Assembly: GCF_900101395.1 (NCBI RefSeq)
Contig: NZ_FMZO01000021.1
Span: 1-64,000 of the forward strand
Reading direction: 5' to 3'
DNA: 64,000 bases
Origin: Niabella drilacis
GTDB taxonomy: Bacteria; Bacteroidota; Bacteroidia; Chitinophagales; Chitinophagaceae
The notes under the pieces were generated by a model that was given only the letters and a program-made list of their open reading frames with translations, was not told where the DNA came from and ran no database searches. Positions within the stretch are counted from its first letter, which is position 1; each line of letters opens with the position of its first letter. The translations under genes were made by a program, and so were the position numbers. Positions 8,180 to 16,133 of the stretch are shown one piece after another.

Positions 8180-8371
8180 TCAGGATCCTCCGCTCTTCCT
8201 TTTTACGCTCAGCAAAAAGCTGCTTCCAAAAACGACAAACAGGATGCCGCAATACAAATTGACCTTTCCGTCCAACGCTGTTCCCTTTACAATATAGTAC
8301 AGTACCAGTAACAGGCCGGTCACCAGGAAAAAAAGGCCAATAACAAACCGCAGGTCAAACAATTTGTTCAT
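8180..8371 (-). CDS. Small two-helix membrane protein (63 aa)
   Basis: 63 residues: MNKLFDLRF, a helix of about 10-29 (VIGLFFLVTGLLLVLYYIV), a short loop (KGTALDGKVN) and a second helix of about 40-55 (YCGILFVVFGSSFLLSV), ending in basic residues. It starts only 11 bp after the stop of the sodium:solute symporter gene, so it is almost certainly the last gene of that operon. Small hydrophobic proteins of this type often follow SSS-family transporters; a helper role for the symporter is inference. Confidence 0.7.
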   Translation of the reverse strand: MNKLFDLRFVIGLFFLVTGLLLVLYYIVKGTALDGKVNLYCGILFVVFGSSFLLSVKRKSGGS

Positions 8372-8382
8372 ATATCCGATTT

Positions 8383-10035
8383 TTAAAAGAAAATAATATT
8401 CAAAACAATAGTGGCCGCCAGCACCAATATGCCCAACCAGAGCGGGTTCTTATACCATACTTTAGACCGGTCGTGCTGCCGGGGTGTAAGGCTATATACC
8501 AGCCCCTTCAGTGCTGCTTCCGGTTTGGGTTGCGTTACCAGGCTGACGAGGGCCGTAATCATAAAGCAGGCCACAAAAGAGATCCAGGCGATGGTAAATG
8601 CCTGGCTGGTACCGGAGAAAAAATGATGTACCTGTCCCAGCCAGCCGCCTTTGCCTTCGGCCACGGTGAGCCCATGTGTTACCGCGGCAGCCAGTGTTCC
8701 CGATATCAATCCCCAAAAGGCGCCATGTCCTGTGGTACGTTTCCAGAACATGCCCAGGGCAAAGGTTGCAAACAGCGGGGCATTTACAAAACTGAACACC
8801 AGTTGCAGCAGGTCCATAATACTGTTATATCCCCGTGCTACATAGGCTGTCATTACTGAAATAAGGATGCCCACAACCGTTGTTGCCTTTCCCACATACA
8901 GGTAATGTTTTTCCGGCGCATTCTTTTTTATATGTGCCTGGTAGATATCAAAGGTCCAAACCGTATTAAAGGCCGTTACATTTCCCGCCATCCCACTCAT
9001 AAAGGAAGCAATAAGCGCGGTAATGCCAACCCCTAAAATCCCATTTGGATATAAATTTTTAAGCAACGTGGGCAATACCATATTATAGTTGGGCGAACCA
9101 TCGGCAGCCGTTGGCAGCTCAAACCCCTGAAACTGTTTTTGCAGCGCCAGTATTACAAGACCCGGCAATATTACAATTACCGGCATCAAAATTTTTGGTA
9201 CCGCTGCAATAATAGGTGTGCGCCGTGCATCGTTCAGGTTCCGGCTGATCATGGCCCGCTGTACTACCAAAAAATCGGTACACCAGTAACCAAAGGCCAG
9301 CACAAATCCCAGACCGAATACCATGCTTACTAGATCCACCCCCATGGGGTTATGCGCCGGATCGTCCAGCCCCTTCCATACATGCAGTTTGGCATCCGCT
9401 ACATGCTGCACGATCCCCTCCCAGCCACCGGCCTTGTCAAGCCCTATAAACACCAGGGGGGCAATCCCCAGCACGATCAAAAAGAACTGCAATACCTCGT
9501 TATACACCGCACTTGTTAAGCCGCCCAGGAAGGTATAGGCCAGTACCACCCCTGCTGCCATCCAGATCGAAACATTAAAATCCCAGCCCAGGATCACCTC
9601 CATCAGCATGGCCAGCGCGTACAGGGATACTCCGGAGGAAAACACCGTCATTACAGCAAACGTAAGCGCATTGAAGGTCCGCGTCTTTTCATCAAAACGC
9701 AGCTTGAGGTACTCCGGCACACTGCGCGCCTTGCTTCCGTAATAAAACGGCATCATATAAATACCCAGGAAGATCATCGCCAACGCAGCACCCAACCAGT
9801 AGAAATGGGTGGTATACAACCCATACTTGGCACCGTTTGCGGCCATACCTAATACCTCCTGCGCACCCAGGTTGGCTGAAATAAAAGCAAGACTGGTGAT
9901 CCACAACGGTATATTACGGTTGCTCATCAGGAAATCATTGCCGGTCTTTATCTTCTTTTTCAGTAAGAAGCCAATGCCGATCACAAAAAGAAAGTAGATC
10001 CCGATGATCGCGTAATCAATGAGTGCAAGCTTCAT
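8383..10035 (-). CDS. Sodium:solute symporter (SSS family)
   Basis: A 550-residue polytopic inner-membrane protein with about 13-14 hydrophobic helices. SSS-family signs include the N-terminal helix followed by GNDFLMSNRNIPLWITSLAF, the second-helix phrase SANLGAQEVLGMAANG, the PEYLKLRFD loop and the GGLTSAVYNEVLQ segment. Length and order match sodium/sugar cotransporters (SGLT-like). It is the penultimate gene of a long minus-strand run of sugar-catabolic genes, 105 bp after the SMP-30 lactonase. It probably brings a mono- or oligosaccharide or sugar acid released by the GH2 enzymes through the inner membrane; the substrate cannot be read from the sequence. Confidence 0.9.
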   Translation of the reverse strand: MKLALIDYAIIGIYFLFVIGIGFLLKKKIKTGNDFLMSNRNIPLWITSLAFISANLGAQEVLGMAANGAKYGLYTTHFYWLGAALAMIFLGIYMMPFYYGSKARSVPEYLKLRFDEKTRTFNALTFAVMTVFSSGVSLYALAMLMEVILGWDFNVSIWMAAGVVLAYTFLGGLTSAVYNEVLQFFLIVLGIAPLVFIGLDKAGGWEGIVQHVADAKLHVWKGLDDPAHNPMGVDLVSMVFGLGFVLAFGYWCTDFLVVQRAMISRNLNDARRTPIIAAVPKILMPVIVILPGLVILALQKQFQGFELPTAADGSPNYNMVLPTLLKNLYPNGILGVGITALIASFMSGMAGNVTAFNTVWTFDIYQAHIKKNAPEKHYLYVGKATTVVGILISVMTAYVARGYNSIMDLLQLVFSFVNAPLFATFALGMFWKRTTGHGAFWGLISGTLAAAVTHGLTVAEGKGGWLGQVHHFFSGTSQAFTIAWISFVACFMITALVSLVTQPKPEAALKGLVYSLTPRQHDRSKVWYKNPLWLGILVLAATIVLNIIFF

Positions 10036-10140
10036 CTATTTTATTTTTTATAGCTTTGAGATTCGAGAATTGAAATTTGGGACCGTCGTTCAGCCACAAC
10101 GGTTCTGACCTGGAACCGGAACCTGAAACCCTGAACAAAA

Positions 10141-11028
10141 TCAGGTTCCTTTAAACTCAAATCCCTCCAGGCCCCTTATGCCGGTATCCGCTATAAACAG
10201 GCTGCCGCTTAACGGGTACTGCTCCAGCTGTGCTCCTGTTAATCCGTCTCTTGCCGTAGTGATGAAGAGTTGCTGCATATCTTTGCCGCCAAAAGCGCAA
10301 TTGGTCACATGCGGTGCAGGTACTATTACTTTTCCGGTCAGTGCACCGGTGACAGGGTCATAGCGATGCACGGCGCCCGCGCCCCAGATCGCCACCCAAA
10401 GCATGCCTTCGGCATCCACACACATACCATCCGGTACCTGCTCCGGGGCTTCTATATCCACGATCACCCGTTCATTGGCAATGACGCCAGAACCCACATC
10501 GAAGTCATAGGCCCTGATATTGTAATCGAAGGAATCGATATAATACATGGTCCGGTTATCCGGCGACCAGCCAAGGCCGTTGGATACGGACCGTTTATCC
10601 ATCATTTTGCGGAGGCTGCTGCCGTCGAACCGGTACAAAGCCCCCTCTGCAGCCCTGGCATCCCCGTGCATGGTCCCGAACCATAAACGCCCGGCAGCAT
10701 CGCATTTACCATCGTTGCAGCGGTTAGCAGATCGCTCTTTTTCTATTTCAACCAGCGTTTGCAGGTCACCGGTCTCAAAATCCAGCTGCGATACCGAGCC
10801 TTGCAGCGCAACGATATACTTACCGGTATCCCCTACCGGGATGATGGCACTTGCCATCTTATCCAGCAGCCGCTCCTCCACCTGCCGGGTCAGAGGATTC
10901 AGGCGCCCCAGTTTTTTGCCTTTGATATCTACATACAGGAACCTCCGGCGGCGCGCATCCCAGCAGGCCCCTTCACCCAGTTGCAGCCCGGCCTCATACA
11001 ATAAGCCGGCATTCCAATGCGGTATCAT
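10141..11028 (-). CDS. SMP-30/gluconolactonase/regucalcin-family sugar lactonase
   Basis: 295 residues with the six-bladed propeller motifs of SMP-30/LRE enzymes: LGEGACWD (first metal-binding Glu) near the N-terminus, NRCNDGKCDAAGRLWFGTM, SNGLGWSPDNRTMYYIDS and PDGMCVDAEGMLWVAIWG. These enzymes hydrolyse aldonolactones to aldonic acids with a divalent metal. No signal peptide is visible, so it should act in the cytosol. It lies 26 bp downstream of an SDR dehydrogenase and in the same run as an aldonate-type dehydratase, which fits an oxidative pathway sugar to lactone to acid to 2-keto-3-deoxy acid. The specific sugar is unknown. Confidence 0.88.
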   Translation of the reverse strand: MIPHWNAGLLYEAGLQLGEGACWDARRRRFLYVDIKGKKLGRLNPLTRQVEERLLDKMASAIIPVGDTGKYIVALQGSVSQLDFETGDLQTLVEIEKERSANRCNDGKCDAAGRLWFGTMHGDARAAEGALYRFDGSSLRKMMDKRSVSNGLGWSPDNRTMYYIDSFDYNIRAYDFDVGSGVIANERVIVDIEAPEQVPDGMCVDAEGMLWVAIWGAGAVHRYDPVTGALTGKVIVPAPHVTNCAFGGKDMQQLFITTARDGLTGAQLEQYPLSGSLFIADTGIRGLEGFEFKGT

Positions 11029-11054
11029 TCTCTTTATCCTTATTTTTTTTCAAT

Positions 11055-11828
11055 TCAGCTATCCTGCATCAGCGCGCTTCTGCCTCCGTCTATTAAGTAC
11101 GTCGTACCTGCTGCAAAAGCGGCATACGCGCTGGCCAGGAATACGCACCAACCGCCAATTTCGTCCACTGTGCCCAGCTTCTTTACGGGATGTAAATTTA
11201 CCGTACGCTGTCTTTCGGCCCGTGCATCTGCAAATGAATCGAACCATTGCTGGTTACCGGGTGTATCTATAAAACCCGGTGCAATACCCACGGTTCTTAT
11301 GCGAGGGGCCCATTCAATTGCAAGACTCCGTACCAACCCTGTAAGCGCCGTTTTGGCTACATTATAGGGAAAACACCCCGGTATGGTACCCAGGGAATGA
11401 TTAGAGGTCATGATGATGATGACACCATTCCTTTTTTCTAAAAAAGGTTTGCACAATTTTGCAAGCCGCCAATGCGAGGCAAGGTTTAAATCCATATTCT
11501 GTTGCCAGTCTTCTTCGTTGCTACCTGCTGCACCGGTAAATACATTGCGCCCGGCGTTGGATACTAAAATATCTATACCACCAAATTTTTTTATGGTGGC
11601 ATCCGTCAGGCTTTTTAAATCATTTTCTTTGGTAACATCGCAGGTTGTGTACAGGGCTTCTGCATTTAACGATTGCATTTCGGCCACAAAACCATTATCA
11701 TCTTCTGTAGTGGCGCAACCGCTTACCCGCGCACCAGCAAGCGCCATTTGCCGCGCAATGCCCCGTCCAATACCGTTAGTGGCGCCGGTAATGAGAACGG
11801 TTTTATTTTTTAAACAGATTTGAAACAT
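11055..11828 (-). CDS. SDR-family NAD(P)-dependent sugar dehydrogenase
   Basis: Classical short-chain dehydrogenase of 257 residues from the ATG at 11828; a longer frame reaches 11954, but the added 42 residues (MSRLKNKAQQSCVARLCC...) do not look like SDR sequence. The nucleotide-binding motif is TGATNGIGRG near residue 15, NAG follows in LVSNAGRN, and the catalytic YxxxK is Tyr155/Lys159 (PYNVAKTALTG). The C-terminus carries the usual FLASAYAAFAAGTTYLIDGG. It probably oxidises a sugar to the lactone, or a 2-keto-3-deoxy acid intermediate. It is flanked by an SMP-30 lactonase and an enolase-superfamily dehydratase. Confidence 0.9.
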   Translation of the reverse strand: MFQICLKNKTVLITGATNGIGRGIARQMALAGARVSGCATTEDDNGFVAEMQSLNAEALYTTCDVTKENDLKSLTDATIKKFGGIDILVSNAGRNVFTGAAGSNEEDWQQNMDLNLASHWRLAKLCKPFLEKRNGVIIIMTSNHSLGTIPGCFPYNVAKTALTGLVRSLAIEWAPRIRTVGIAPGFIDTPGNQQWFDSFADARAERQRTVNLHPVKKLGTVDEIGGWCVFLASAYAAFAAGTTYLIDGGRSALMQDS

Positions 11829-11976
11829 TCTATTTTTATTTTTTGCCCTGGTCCGTGAAGACACGAAACAAAGCCACGAAATAATGCCGATAGTTGCACA
11901 GCAGCACAAGCGTGCGACGCAAGACTGCTGAGCTTTATTCTTCAGCCGGGACAATAAGAACTGTACTTACTGTCAG

Positions 11977-13143
11977 CTACACATAAAACCCCGCCCTTGG
12001 CTCCAGTACACCGGGATGTGCTTCCATTGCTGCTTCAACAAGATCCACTCCCAACCCGGGCCTTTCACTTAAATGCAGGTACCCGTTCTTTACCATATCC
12101 TTTATCGGGTGATCAATCACCGTATCGCGCCAGGGTACATCATTGAACATAAATTCCTGCCGGAAAAAATTAGGAACGGCAGCGCATACATGGGCCGATG
12201 CCAGCGTAGAAAGCGGGCCATTGGGATTGTGCGGCGCCAACAATACATTATAGGCTTCCATCATCGTGGCCATACGCTTCATCTCGCCGGGACCGCCGCA
12301 CCGTGTGATATCCGGCATCATGATATCGCATATATTTTTTTCCAGTACCGGGCGGATGCCATGCCGCGTATAATGCCGTTCCCCTACACAAATTGATACA
12401 CCGGAAGGAATACGCTCGCGCATCGCCCGCAACGTATCGGCACTTTCCGGCCCGGCCGGTTCTTCATACCAGGTAATGTCCAGTGCAGCCAGGCGTTGCG
12501 CCATTTTTACTGCAACCCGGTAGTTGAGCATGGCATGGGTTTCGATCATGATATCAAAGTCGGGGCCCACGGCATCGCGTACCGCCTTGCTTACTTCAAA
12601 AGCAAGGTCCTGCTGCGCTGCGGTCAGGGTAAGATTGGAAGAAAGGTCTTCCCCGTACAAATAATTGGTATGGGCAAAGGGGTCAAACTTTAAACCGGTA
12701 AACCCGGCCTCCTTTACTTTTTTTGCCTGGGCGGCATAGTCGGCAGCATTGTGCCCGCCCCCGGTAAACCAGTAGTTGGCATACAGCAGGATCTCCTTCC
12801 TGAAGGCGCCTCCCAGCAGTTCATAACAGGGCGTGCCCAGCACCTTACCCTTAAGATCCAGCAGCGCCATATCGATGCCGCTTATAGCGCACATGCTGGC
12901 ACCGTAAGGTCCCACCCAGTTCAGATCCCGGTACAGTTTGGTCCAGATAAAATCTGTCCGCATCGGGTCCAGGCCAATGATCCGCTGCCCCACATGCTTT
13001 GCGGCTTCGTATACAAGCGGGCTGCCCGGCCAGTTGGTGGCTTCGCCCACCCCGGTATGACCGGTATCCGTATAGATCTTCAGAAGGGTCCAGTTGTATT
13101 TTACGCCCTCTACCAGCCACACTTTTACATCTGTTATTTTCAT
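11977..13143 (-). CDS. Mandelate racemase/muconate lactonizing (enolase superfamily) sugar-acid dehydratase
   Basis: 388 residues with the N-terminal capping domain (MKITDVKVWLVEG) and a TIM barrel bearing enolase-superfamily ligands: IMIETHA after strand 3, WYEEPAGPE after strand 4, ICVGERHY after strand 5 and the catalytic His region APHNPNGPLS late in the barrel. This pattern is closest to the galactonate/gluconate-type dehydratases of the MR subgroup. It likely removes water from an aldonate to give a 2-keto-3-deoxy acid; a racemase or cycloisomerase is the alternative. It lies 10 bp downstream of a GH2 gene, so it is co-transcribed with the glycosidases. Confidence 0.88.
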   Translation of the reverse strand: MKITDVKVWLVEGVKYNWTLLKIYTDTGHTGVGEATNWPGSPLVYEAAKHVGQRIIGLDPMRTDFIWTKLYRDLNWVGPYGASMCAISGIDMALLDLKGKVLGTPCYELLGGAFRKEILLYANYWFTGGGHNAADYAAQAKKVKEAGFTGLKFDPFAHTNYLYGEDLSSNLTLTAAQQDLAFEVSKAVRDAVGPDFDIMIETHAMLNYRVAVKMAQRLAALDITWYEEPAGPESADTLRAMRERIPSGVSICVGERHYTRHGIRPVLEKNICDIMMPDITRCGGPGEMKRMATMMEAYNVLLAPHNPNGPLSTLASAHVCAAVPNFFRQEFMFNDVPWRDTVIDHPIKDMVKNGYLHLSERPGLGVDLVEAAMEAHPGVLEPRAGFYV

Positions 13144-13153
13144 GATTACAATT

Positions 13154-16066
13154 TTATTTTCGGACCTGTTTGAGTGTTAAGTTGATGGTTCCGCTGATGA
13201 CCGTTCCTTTTTTCAGGGGCTTTTCAAACTGTTTGCGGTGATCTTTAAAAAAACCTTCGGAGCCCAGGCCGCTGTATTCCGCCACCAGCCAGTGCACCGC
13301 GTTGCCTTCTATCCAGCTCCGGCTATGTTGCCGGCCGTCCGATACCACCTGCAAAGTATTGCTTTTGTCCGACAAAGAGGCGTTAAGGATATTCATTTTA
13401 GTAGACCGGAAATCATTACTCCCCCATTCGTTGCGGTCCAGCAGCCAATCGTTTGCAGGCTTCCAAAGCGGGCCGGCCGCCCCGCTGATCCTGTTGGTAT
13501 TGAGCGCTTCGGCCCTGCCATCGAGCCTGCCGATATGATCTTCGGGATACGCATTCCAAAGCCCGCGGCGTTGCCAGGAGAGCGTATGAAAGGACGGGGC
13601 CAGGTGCAGCACAAGGCCCCACTGGCGTGGGTTTACATCCTCCTTTATCTCGTATGCATAGGTTATCTGTGCCGTTCCCCCGGCTTCAAAATGATAAATG
13701 GTGTACCCATCTGCTTCATTATATCCATCCCATACCGTTACCGAAAAAACGGTTTCTCCCTCATCGCAGGCATATTGTTGAATGATCCTGTTGGCACATA
13801 CGGGAGTATAAGCCGGATAATAATAACGCTTACCCAGCATCTGCACACCATCGCCCGCTTCGTTGTAAGGCAGCAGCAGCAGATCGGCCAGGCTATCGAG
13901 CACCGGTTTACCCTGCCGGTATACCTGTAGCCGGTTGTTTACACGGTCCAGGCGCAGTTCCCATTCCTTTGAGCGTGCTACCACACCGGTATTACTCTTT
14001 TGATAATTCCATTTCAATACCTCTTTTATCTGCTGCGCAGGCGGCACAATCTCTGGAACAATATTTTTAAACCGGTATTCGTCTACCAGCACGTTTCTTG
14101 GATCATATACGGTGATCTTCAATGTTGCGCCGGCATCCGGCTGCGGGCACAAGATGGCCACATCGCTGCTTTCGCCCGGTTTTATATCGGGCCGCAGCAC
14201 CCCTGATGCGCTGCCGGCCTGCCATTGAATGCGGCATTCGCTAAGATTGGAGAAACAATGCCGGTTCCGGATATGCAATATTACCTGGCCATTTTTCCAG
14301 TTCGATCGTTGTTCTATCCTTACCGGTGAATATGCTTTCTTCGTATGCCAGTATTCCGGTTTTTGCCTGCGCCAGCCATCTATGATACCCCAAGTACCGT
14401 AGCCTACGGCGGTAGTATCGCCCAGCACGAAGGTATCATCAATACCGCCCCATATAGCGCCACCCAGCACGCCTTTAGCATCATACATGCGATCCCACAT
14501 TTGTGCAAAGCCAATACCCCAGTCATCACGCACACCGGGGTCTGCAGCCAGCTCCAGCCGGTTATAAGCATTGATATGCACATATTCATCAAACACTACC
14601 GGGCGTTTTGCATTTGCATACATATCCGGTCCTGCGGGCCCTGGATAGTGATGATTGCCGATCTCCAGCGCACCACCATCGGCATCGGGTGCCCACTGGC
14701 TGAAATTGCGCGGCCGCGTAGGATCCAGCACTTTTACCAGTTCTGCCGTTTGACTGAAATATTCTTTGTACTTTAAACTTTCGTTACCTACCGACCAGAT
14801 GATGACCGATGGCTGCGAGCGAAACTGGTTGATCATATCCAGCGTTTGCGATTGCAGCACGGCCACCGAATCGGCCTTTGTTGCATTATAATCCCTGTGA
14901 GCCCAGCAAAACGGTGCTTCGGCCTCTACAAACATACCCAGGCTATCGCAGGCTGCAATCAACTCTTCCGGCGGCGGGTAATGCGATGTGCGGATATAGT
15001 TCACGTTGGCATCCCTGAAGATCCTTACATCTTCCTCCCATTGTCCTGCCACCAGTGAGCGCCCCCGCAGCGGCATTATTTCGTGGCGGCATACGCCCCG
15101 AAGCTTGATGGGATAATTATTTACGAATACCTGGTTGCCCCTTACCTCAACCTGCCGGAAGCCAATGCGGCGCTGCACCGTTTCGCCCCGGTTACCGGCC
15201 TCCATTCTTACGCGCCAGGTGTAAAGGCGGGGATGTTCCGGATCCCATTTCAGCGGCTTTTCTACTTCTACCTCAAATTGATGCTTTATTGTTTTTCCGG
15301 CGGTGATGGTTTGTCCGACCGTTATTTTTTTGGTAAGAATAACGGTATTGTTTGAAAGCAATTCAAACAACAGCACAACATCCGTTGCTGCTGCCCGGCC
15401 TTCGTTAGACAGCTCAATTTCCGTTTGCAGCCTGGCATTGTTATAATCCTTATCAAACAGCGTGGCCGCATGAAAATTTGAAATATTTAATTCGGGAACG
15501 GCCACCACCCTGATCTTGCGGCTGATGCCTCCCAGCGGATGTACCGCATACATACTGGCGCTTGCCGCGGCGTCGGCAGGGCTTTCATTCTTTACTTTTA
15601 TGGCAATGACCGCTTCTGCTCCGGGCTGCACATAGCTGGTGATATCTATCTCAAATGGTGTAAACCCACCCAGGTGACTGCCCGCCTTTTTGCCATTGAT
15701 AAAGATATCACATTGGCTGTATACCGCATCGCACCGGAGTTTGAAGCGATTGCCTGCCCAGTTGCCAGGTATGGAAAAAGAACGCCTGTAACCGGCCCAT
15801 TCATTCTTTTCCACCTTAAAGCCCTGCATCACCCACTCACCGGGCACCTGTATCTTTTTCCAGTTGTTACTTTCCCGGGGCTGCGCTTCAAAACCCGGTT
15901 CCGGAGCGGGATTGAACAGCCAGGTACCATCCAGGTCCAATACAAAACGCTGCAGCCCGCTTACCTGCACGGGCATGACAGTCCAGCGATTAACAGTCAT
16001 GGTACTGTCTGCCGCAAACAAGGTAGTGGCTATAGAAAGCGTGCATAAGAATACGATCCGTTTCAT
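13154..16066 (-). CDS. GH2 glycosidase, copy 1 (beta-galactosidase/glucuronidase type)
   Basis: 970 residues with a signal peptide (MKRIVFLCTLSIATTLFAAD). Domains in order: jelly-roll sugar-binding (about 35-190), Ig-like (190-300), TIM barrel (300-590) and beta-rich C-terminal domains. Barrel signatures are LRGVCRHE, NYIRTSHYPP, the acid/base Glu429 in IIWSVGNES and the nucleophile Glu494 in VVFDEYVH. The C-terminus carries GSNDFRSTKMNI, shared with copy 2. It acts in the periplasm or at the surface on beta-linked glycans; the sugar is undecided between galactoside and glucuronide. It is one of three tandem GH2 paralogues. Confidence 0.92.
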   Translation of the reverse strand: MKRIVFLCTLSIATTLFAADSTMTVNRWTVMPVQVSGLQRFVLDLDGTWLFNPAPEPGFEAQPRESNNWKKIQVPGEWVMQGFKVEKNEWAGYRRSFSIPGNWAGNRFKLRCDAVYSQCDIFINGKKAGSHLGGFTPFEIDITSYVQPGAEAVIAIKVKNESPADAAASASMYAVHPLGGISRKIRVVAVPELNISNFHAATLFDKDYNNARLQTEIELSNEGRAAATDVVLLFELLSNNTVILTKKITVGQTITAGKTIKHQFEVEVEKPLKWDPEHPRLYTWRVRMEAGNRGETVQRRIGFRQVEVRGNQVFVNNYPIKLRGVCRHEIMPLRGRSLVAGQWEEDVRIFRDANVNYIRTSHYPPPEELIAACDSLGMFVEAEAPFCWAHRDYNATKADSVAVLQSQTLDMINQFRSQPSVIIWSVGNESLKYKEYFSQTAELVKVLDPTRPRNFSQWAPDADGGALEIGNHHYPGPAGPDMYANAKRPVVFDEYVHINAYNRLELAADPGVRDDWGIGFAQMWDRMYDAKGVLGGAIWGGIDDTFVLGDTTAVGYGTWGIIDGWRRQKPEYWHTKKAYSPVRIEQRSNWKNGQVILHIRNRHCFSNLSECRIQWQAGSASGVLRPDIKPGESSDVAILCPQPDAGATLKITVYDPRNVLVDEYRFKNIVPEIVPPAQQIKEVLKWNYQKSNTGVVARSKEWELRLDRVNNRLQVYRQGKPVLDSLADLLLLPYNEAGDGVQMLGKRYYYPAYTPVCANRIIQQYACDEGETVFSVTVWDGYNEADGYTIYHFEAGGTAQITYAYEIKEDVNPRQWGLVLHLAPSFHTLSWQRRGLWNAYPEDHIGRLDGRAEALNTNRISGAAGPLWKPANDWLLDRNEWGSNDFRSTKMNILNASLSDKSNTLQVVSDGRQHSRSWIEGNAVHWLVAEYSGLGSEGFFKDHRKQFEKPLKKGTVISGTINLTLKQVRK

Positions 16067-16079
16067 TTTTTTGTTCTAT

Positions 16080-16116
16080 GCAGGCCTGTAAGATTTTCAA
16101 AACCTTACAGGCCTGC
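16080..16116. terminator. 13-bp perfect inverted repeat between GH2 copies 2 and 1
   Basis: Arms GCAGGCCTGTAAG (16080-16092) and CTTACAGGCCTGC (16104-16116) surround an 11-nt AT-rich loop. It lies between the stop of the upstream GH2 (16134) and the start of the next (16066). It may attenuate or stabilise the mRNA inside the operon rather than end it; no clear U tract follows on the minus strand. Confidence 0.5.
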
Positions 16117-16133
16117 GTGGTTGGTTGATACGT

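Noticed and set aside
11829-11954. N-terminal extension of the SDR gene
   Set aside because: 42 Cys-rich residues do not fit an SDR N-terminus; the ATG at 11828 starts right at the Rossmann fold.
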